The notes below the pieces were generated by a model. It did no database searches, had not been told where the DNA came from, and was given only the letters and a program-made list of their open reading frames with translations. This document shows, one piece after another, positions 6,192 to 9,611 of a stretch of DNA of 9,611 nt. The stretch's first letter is position 1. Each line of letters opens with the position of its first letter. The translations under genes were made by a program, and so were the position numbers. The stretch spans positions 2,838 through 12,448 of the forward strand of contig PEWA01000032.1 in the NCBI GenBank assembly GCA_002780135.1, given 5' to 3'. The DNA comes from Candidatus Shapirobacteria bacterium CG06_land_8_20_14_3_00_40_12. GTDB taxonomy: Bacteria; Patescibacteriota; Microgenomatia; UBA12405.

Positions 6192-7239
6192 CCAGGGCTT
6201 GACGATAAATATTAAGTGTTAAGAGGGCAGTATTTTTCCATGAAAATTCTTGGGAACGGATAATGGCTTTTTTGATATATTTTTGTCTTAGGTTGGGATT
6301 TGTCCAAAGGAGAGATAGTTTATTTTGAAGATCTTCTGGTAAAAAGGGATTAAAAGATAGTCCGGAAGATAAGCTGATTTCGGGTAGGGAGGAATAATCG
6401 GCAAAAAGTGTAGCTGTACCGGATTGCATGGACTGAAGAAGGGGTAGACCAAATCCTTCAGAAAATGAAGGTTGGCAATATATGGTGGCTAAGTTAAAAA
6501 TAAAAGGTAAGTCAGTGTCCGGCACAAAACCGGTTTTATGAATCAGACGGGATGATTGGCTTTGAAGCCAAATAATGTCACGGTTCCAAGGATGGTCGAC
6601 GACTTTGGAAACCGCGGCCGATCCGACGATTACCAGAGGATAATTTAAATTAAGACAGGCCTTAACTAAAGAGGGAATATTCTTGTTCCAGTTTAAATCC
6701 CCAACATAAAGCACAAACTTATCCGGAAGATTATATTTTTTTTGAACGGACTTTAGACGTTGAGGACTGAAAATAGGTCGAAAGGACGGATCGGCTGCTT
6801 CGGGGGTAATAAAAATCTGCTCAAGCGGATAATTAATTATTTTAGAAACTACATTTTTTACATAAAGACTAGGAACAATGATATATTTGGCCTTTTTGAG
6901 ACGTAATTTTTGGATTAGCCATTTTATTTCACCCCGAATACCAACAGGAAAATGTTTTTTATACTCTTTTGGAATTAGATCGTGAACGGTAACGATAAGA
7001 GGGGTTGAGGAAACCGGCAGGGTTAACTTAAAAGGGTCAAAATATGGATAGTGAATTAAATCAAAATCAGTTAGAAGTTGGGTGTTACGAGTTATTAGTT
7101 TTGTTTGATAGTCACGGTAATCTGGATTACTTTTTATTTCTGTTTGCAGGGCGGAAACTAGGTTTTTGGTGTAATAACCAACACCACGGACTTGATTACC
7201 GTCAGAAAGCGGTGAAATGTTAATGGCGATTTTTGGCAT
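6178..7239 (-). CDS. GT4-type glycosyltransferase (GT-B fold)
   Basis: This 353-residue protein has the two-domain layout of retaining GT-B enzymes. The N-terminal domain starts MPKIAINISPLSDGNQ, with RGVGYYTKNL at 18-27 as the acceptor-side loop. HDLIP (86-90) and VPSLYVKNVV (122-131) are family landmarks. The C-terminal domain opens with FVLYVGDLNWNKN (175-187) and carries SEGFGLPLLQSMQSG (260-274), the donor-binding loop. In this E-x7-E motif E261 is kept, but the second acidic residue is Gln269. The ATG at 7237-7239 was chosen because it has the only convincing Shine-Dalgarno site in the window (GGGAG, 7 bases upstream) and because the fold begins right there. An upstream in-frame ATG at 7330-7332 would add 31 residues of unlikely sequence lying inside the previous gene. 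The gene overlaps both neighbours (20 bases before, 14 after). The sugar is unknown; mannosyl- or glucosyltransferases are common in this group. Confidence 0.88.
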   Translation of the reverse strand: MPKIAINISPLSDGNQVRGVGYYTKNLVSALQTEIKSNPDYRDYQTKLITRNTQLLTDFDLIHYPYFDPFKLTLPVSSTPLIVTVHDLIPKEYKKHFPVGIRGEIKWLIQKLRLKKAKYIIVPSLYVKNVVSKIINYPLEQIFITPEAADPSFRPIFSPQRLKSVQKKYNLPDKFVLYVGDLNWNKNIPSLVKACLNLNYPLVIVGSAAVSKVVDHPWNRDIIWLQSQSSRLIHKTGFVPDTDLPFIFNLATIYCQPSFSEGFGLPLLQSMQSGTATLFADYSSLPEISLSSGLSFNPFLPEDLQNKLSLLWTNPNLRQKYIKKAIIRSQEFSWKNTALLTLNIYRQALDAKK

Positions 7240-7990
7240 GAAAAAGCTCCCAGTATTTAACGTAAGCTGCGGGAAATCGGAGTGCGGAGTAAAATGCAAA
7301 AACAAAACCCGGAAAACCATCAACGTAGCCACGATGACGAAAAAACAGAGAGATAAAAGTGATAAGGGGTTTTATGAAGAAATAATTAAAGAAAGAGGGG
7401 TTTTTTAAATGGGCAGCCAAGAGACTACTGTAGCGGTTGTTTCTCAAGAGAAATCGTTCAAAAGTCGGGTCGGCGTAATGAAGAAGATCATTAACGAGTG
7501 TTCCGGTTTGGCCTTCAACCGTAGCCTGTTCATGAACATCGACACACGGTAGTTTACCAAAGCCCTTTCGATAGAGACGAAGAGTGGGATCAGGATAGAC
7601 CCCCCCTTTGGTTAAAAACTTTCCTAAAAAGAAATTTTGACGAGGAATCCAGTATCCATTTATCGAAGTATCTTTAATAGTATGCCGAATTTCATCAGCT
7701 AATTTTTGGGTAACAACTTCATCGGCATCCAGCTGAAGAATCCAGTCGGAGGTACAAGCGTCAATAGCCGTTTGTTTATTTAGATGAAAAAGAGGGTGGT
7801 TAATCCCAGAAATAATTTTAATATTTTTGTATTTTTTGACCATAGAAAGAGTATCGTCGGTTGACTGACCATCATAAAGAACAATCTCGCTTACCCAGGA
7901 GGTGACGGAATCAAGACAGGTTTTAATAGTATCGGTTTCGTTGTAGGTGGCAATAGCCACGGAAATGGTGGGAGTCATCTTATTTGACAT
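7220..7990 (-). CDS. WaaE/KdtX-like family 2 glycosyltransferase
   Basis: From the chosen ATG the protein has 256 residues. It starts with a family 2 strand (ISVAIATYNETD, 9-20), then EIVLYDGQSTDDT (35-47), which matches the V-D-x-x-S-x-D-x-T pattern, and LQLDADEVVT (86-95) with the metal-binding DADE. VHEQ at 152-155 and GYVDGFPGFVFAF at 221-233, followed by KYWELF, match the C-terminal signature of the WaaE/KdtX group (R-x-G-x-x-D-G-x-x-G, then Y-x-K-x-W-E). Enzymes of that group add glucose to lipopolysaccharide core in Proteobacteria; CPR cells are not known to make LPS, so only a related sugar transfer in surface glycan assembly is inferred. Starts at 7976-7978 (one base after the upstream stop) and 8033-8035 are also open. 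None has a Shine-Dalgarno sequence. I prefer 7988-7990 because it keeps a short overlap like the other junctions. The C-terminal hydrophobic stretch may associate with membrane. Confidence 0.87.
   Translation of the reverse strand: MSNKMTPTISVAIATYNETDTIKTCLDSVTSWVSEIVLYDGQSTDDTLSMVKKYKNIKIISGINHPLFHLNKQTAIDACTSDWILQLDADEVVTQKLADEIRHTIKDTSINGYWIPRQNFFLGKFLTKGGVYPDPTLRLYRKGFGKLPCVDVHEQATVEGQTGTLVNDLLHYADPTFERFLLRNNRYSSLLAAHLKNPSFFNYFFIKPLITFISLFFRHRGYVDGFPGFVFAFYSALRFPAAYVKYWELFHAKNRH
7247..7251 (-). promoter_or_regulatory. Shine-Dalgarno site deciding the GT4 start
   Basis: On the minus strand GGGAG precedes the ATG at 7237-7239 by a 7-base spacer (CTTTTTC). It lies inside the end of the WaaE-like gene. 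It is the only strong ribosome binding site I find before any start in the window, and it argues for the shorter form of the GT4 gene. Confidence 0.75.
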
Positions 7991-9533
7991 ATAGTTTAAA
8001 GCTTTGGGAGCTAATTTGGAAATCGGAGGCATCAACTACCAAGGAACCGGGGGGAATAAGGTCAGGAATAGAAAAAGTGATATTGTCAATTTTGGAGACG
8101 GTGGAAAAACCAAATGAATCCGGAGGAGTTAGTTTTATTTGGGATTGTAGAAGCCGGGGCGGATATTTGGAAAAAAACAGATAAAGAATATATGGTTGAT
8201 CATAATGGTTGGTAAAGAAAATATTCTGGTAGTTTGGTTTTTGTGATTCAACAAATGGAATAATTTCTCTAAAACCAGTGTTCCAGGCAAAAGAGTAGCG
8301 TTTGGGAGCATGAATAAAATAGGAATCAGCAAAATATATAAATGAAATAAGATATAGAAAAATTAATAATCGAGGTCGTTTAAAAGAAAGGAAACCATAA
8401 GCAACAAGAATGGTTAAAGGTATTGTCAAAGGTAAGGATCTAAGTGCCGAAGGTGCTTGAAAGGTTAAGGAGGAGGCTAGTGGAGAAATTAAAAGTAAGG
8501 AAAAGGTAAGTTGTTTTAGTTGTTTTTGTTTTGACTTTGACAGATTGTAAACACCTAAAAGTAAAAGAGGTAGTTCAAATAAATAAAGAAGGCCGAGATC
8601 CGGGTTTTTGGATCGGGGAACTTCATCACCTTTTAGAAAAAGAAAGTTAAGATCAAAGTGAGACAGATATTTTTGACCCCAAGAGAGAAAATAGAGAACG
8701 CGTTTATTATGAATAACACGGTCAAGATAAGTAAAGCCGGGGTGTTGATTGAGAAGCTCTTCGGAGCGGGATAGGGGGCCGGTATCGGAAAACATTCCGA
8801 TGCCGGAAAAGCGGGTGGTGCCGCCACTTTTTAAAAAAGAAATAAATACAGGCAGGGTAAGAAAAAAAGCGATAAGTAAAGAAACGAGAAATTTTGATTT
8901 ATGATTTAAGAAAAATGATTTATGAATAAAGAAAAGTATTAAGAACAGGACAGGGACAATAATACGGGCGGAATGATAGGTGTAAAGGGAAACAACTAAA
9001 GGTAAAGGGAAAAGATATAAGAAATACGATTTATGACCGTGCCTGACGGCAGGCAGGTTTATGGCAAATGAGTAGAACCAATAAACGCCTAAAAGTATAA
9101 AAAAGAGAGCGGTGTTACTTTCCCAGGCGCCACGGGAAAAATGAATATGCCAGGGAGAAAGAGTGAGAACAAAGGAAGAAAGAAGAGAAAGCCTAAAGTC
9201 TAAAGTCAAGATTAGAACAAGGCGGTAGAGAATAAAGATTGTTAGAACGGAAAAGATAAGGTTGGGGAGACGGATAGCCAAAGGGGTAAGACCAAAAATT
9301 TTAATGAATGGTAGAGATAGGTAAACATAGCCACCGGGTTTGTAATCACCAAAAGATTTAAAATGAATTGGCCACGGGACCCCGTGTTCGTCAAGGCCGG
9401 TTTTCAAAAGGGAATAGGCGTTATAGCCTAAAGCGGCCTCATCGGGATTTAAGGAAGGCAGAGTATTTATATTCCAGCAACGGATCAAGAGAGCCAGTAA
9501 TAAAATCAATAAAAGTTTAATTTTGATAGACAT
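7980..9533 (-). CDS. PMT/ArnT-like membrane glycosyltransferase (GT39/GT83 type)
   Basis: This 517-residue, highly hydrophobic protein has about ten membrane spans followed by a soluble tail (about 405-517). A signal-anchor-like first span (6-18) leads into LPSLNPDEAALGYNAYSLL (25-43). D31 and E32 in the first outer loop correspond to the catalytic acidic site of the PMT/ArnT family. LAIRLPNLIFSVL (85-97) is the typical start of the next spans, and WHIHFSRGAWESN (128-140) resembles the conserved second outer loop. Such enzymes take a sugar from a polyprenyl-phosphate carrier outside the membrane and attach it to a lipid or protein, which fits the DPM1/ALG5-like gene nearby. The ATG at 9531-9533 starts 17 bases inside the previous gene, with no Shine-Dalgarno sequence. 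The stop overlaps the WaaE-like start by 11 bases. Residues about 110-215 include short repeated DNA words that are translated as repeated HKS motifs and a charged PAVRHGHK stretch. Confidence 0.87.
   Translation of the reverse strand: MSIKIKLLLILLLALLIRCWNINTLPSLNPDEAALGYNAYSLLKTGLDEHGVPWPIHFKSFGDYKPGGYVYLSLPFIKIFGLTPLAIRLPNLIFSVLTIFILYRLVLILTLDFRLSLLSSFVLTLSPWHIHFSRGAWESNTALFFILLGVYWFYSFAINLPAVRHGHKSYFLYLFPLPLVVSLYTYHSARIIVPVLFLILFFIHKSFFLNHKSKFLVSLLIAFFLTLPVFISFLKSGGTTRFSGIGMFSDTGPLSRSEELLNQHPGFTYLDRVIHNKRVLYFLSWGQKYLSHFDLNFLFLKGDEVPRSKNPDLGLLYLFELPLLLLGVYNLSKSKQKQLKQLTFSLLLISPLASSLTFQAPSALRSLPLTIPLTILVAYGFLSFKRPRLLIFLYLISFIYFADSYFIHAPKRYSFAWNTGFREIIPFVESQKPNYQNIFFTNHYDQPYILYLFFSKYPPRLLQSQIKLTPPDSFGFSTVSKIDNITFSIPDLIPPGSLVVDASDFQISSQSFKLYVK
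8896..9035 (-). repeat. Dispersed GATTTATG repeat, three copies inside the GT39-like gene
   Basis: The 8-base word GATTTATG occurs at 8896-8903, 8917-8924 and 9028-9035, with a decayed version (GATTTAAG) at 8903-8910. On the coding strand it reads CATAAATC and is translated in frame as H-K-S each time (HKSYFL, HKSFFL, HKSKFL). It is short and AT-rich, so chance is possible, but three copies in about 140 bases in one phase are noticeable. I have a general memory of similar AT-rich words scattered in CPR genomes; that link is unverified. Confidence 0.5.
9040..9057. repeat. GC-rich inverted repeat inside the GT39-like gene
   Basis: TGCCTG (9040-9045), loop ACGG, CAGGCA (9050-9055) form a perfect 6-base-pair stem, followed by GG. 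It stands out from the AT-rich surroundings and lies 5 bases from the third GATTTATG word. In the gene it is translated as part of NLPAVRHGH. Because it is inside a gene and is followed by no T-tract on either strand, it is unlikely to be a terminator. It could be a decayed copy of a dispersed palindromic repeat. Confidence 0.55.
9193..9206. repeat. Tandem CTAAAGT x2
   Basis: Two adjacent perfect copies of CTAAAGT, followed by one more C, lie inside the GT39-like gene. On the coding strand they read GACTTTAGACTTTAG and encode part of TLDFRLS in a loop between two membrane spans. A 7-base unit shifts phase between copies, so the translation is not repeated. Confidence 0.6.
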
Positions 9534-9611
9534 AAAAAAGCGGACTTAATTTGATAAATTCTTCCGGCTTATAACCCTGACGAATTATTTCATCATAAGA
9601 AAGAATACTCA
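9517..9611 (-). CDS. C-terminal fragment of an unrecognised protein
   Basis: The last 30 codons of a gene that enters from beyond base 9611, ending in a TAA at 9517-9519. The readable peptide begins SILSYDEIIRQGYKPEEF and ends LFYVYQN. It has the look of a soluble, helical C-terminus (charged helix, then a short hydrophobic end). It overlaps the GT39-like start by 17 bases, in the same style as the other junctions, which supports its being a real gene. The E-E-F and final Y-x-N pattern faintly recalls the end of PP-loop amidotransferases such as WbpG-type enzymes, but the fragment is too short for a family call and I give none. Confidence 0.65.
   Translation of the reverse strand, partial: SILSYDEIIRQGYKPEEFIKLSPLFYVYQN

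Noticed and set aside
7240..7332. Longer N-terminus of the GT4 gene from an ATG at 7330-7332
   Set aside because: It adds 31 residues that do not fit the fold, lies deep inside the upstream gene, and ignores the good GGGAG site 7 bases before the ATG at 7237-7239.
7217..7408. Plus-strand open frame of 63 codons
   Set aside because: It is antisense to the junction of two well-supported glycosyltransferase genes and is rich in Lys and Arg in a low-complexity way.
9040..9057. Inverted repeat as a transcription terminator
   Set aside because: It lies mid-gene, the stem is short, and no T-tract follows on either strand.
1..9611. tRNA, rRNA, CRISPR array, transposase, attachment site or replication origin
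   Set aside because: None recognised; nearly every base is assigned to overlapping minus-strand coding sequence.

Overview
The window is wall-to-wall coding on the minus strand. It holds seven complete genes plus one truncated gene at each edge. They form one co-directional chain, transcribed from high to low coordinates, in which the calls made here overlap at every junction by 1 to 47 bases. I see no tRNA, rRNA, CRISPR array, transposase, promoter or terminator, and no non-coding stretch longer than a few bases. The AT-rich, extremely compacted layout, the near absence of Shine-Dalgarno sequences and the protein style suggest a Patescibacteria/CPR genome, most likely Microgenomates-like. 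That placement rests on general resemblance, not on a marker gene.

In transcription order the genes are: a C-terminal fragment of an unrecognised protein (9517-9611); a multi-pass PMT/ArnT-like (GT39/GT83-type) membrane glycosyltransferase (7980-9533); a WaaE/KdtX-like GT2 (7220-7990); a GT4-type glycosyltransferase (6178-7239); a DPM1/ALG5-like GT2 (5385-6191); a GT2 with a C-terminal membrane anchor (4417-5385); a B12-binding-domain radical SAM protein interrupted by an intein (1617-4451); a second B12-binding-domain radical SAM protein (86-1663); and the first 34 residues of another GT2 (1-102). This reads as part of a cell-surface polysaccharide, glycolipid or glycoprotein cluster. Soluble and membrane-anchored transferases would build a polyprenyl-linked glycan, the GT39-like protein would use a lipid-linked sugar donor, and the two radical SAM enzymes would modify the product, for example by methylation. 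The pathway assignment is inference from context.

The main discovery is a 450-residue intein (2403-3752) inside the 944-residue radical SAM protein. It carries a helix-turn-helix segment and two LAGLIDADG endonuclease motifs. It sits exactly at the third cysteine of the [4Fe-4S]-binding CX4CX2C motif. The intein's catalytic Cys1 occupies the place of the third cluster ligand in the precursor, and the +1 Cys takes that place after splicing. The second cluster cysteine is therefore at position -3 to the intein, the same geometry I recall for the redox-trapped Pyrococcus abyssi MoaA intein. This makes Fe-S- or redox-controlled splicing a testable possibility. The intein has Lys instead of His at its penultimate position. 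The neighbouring radical SAM gene has an uninterrupted motif.

Smaller oddities are a TTG start for the intein gene, an E-x7-Q variant of the GT4 motif, and short repeats plus an inverted repeat embedded in frame in the GT39-like gene.
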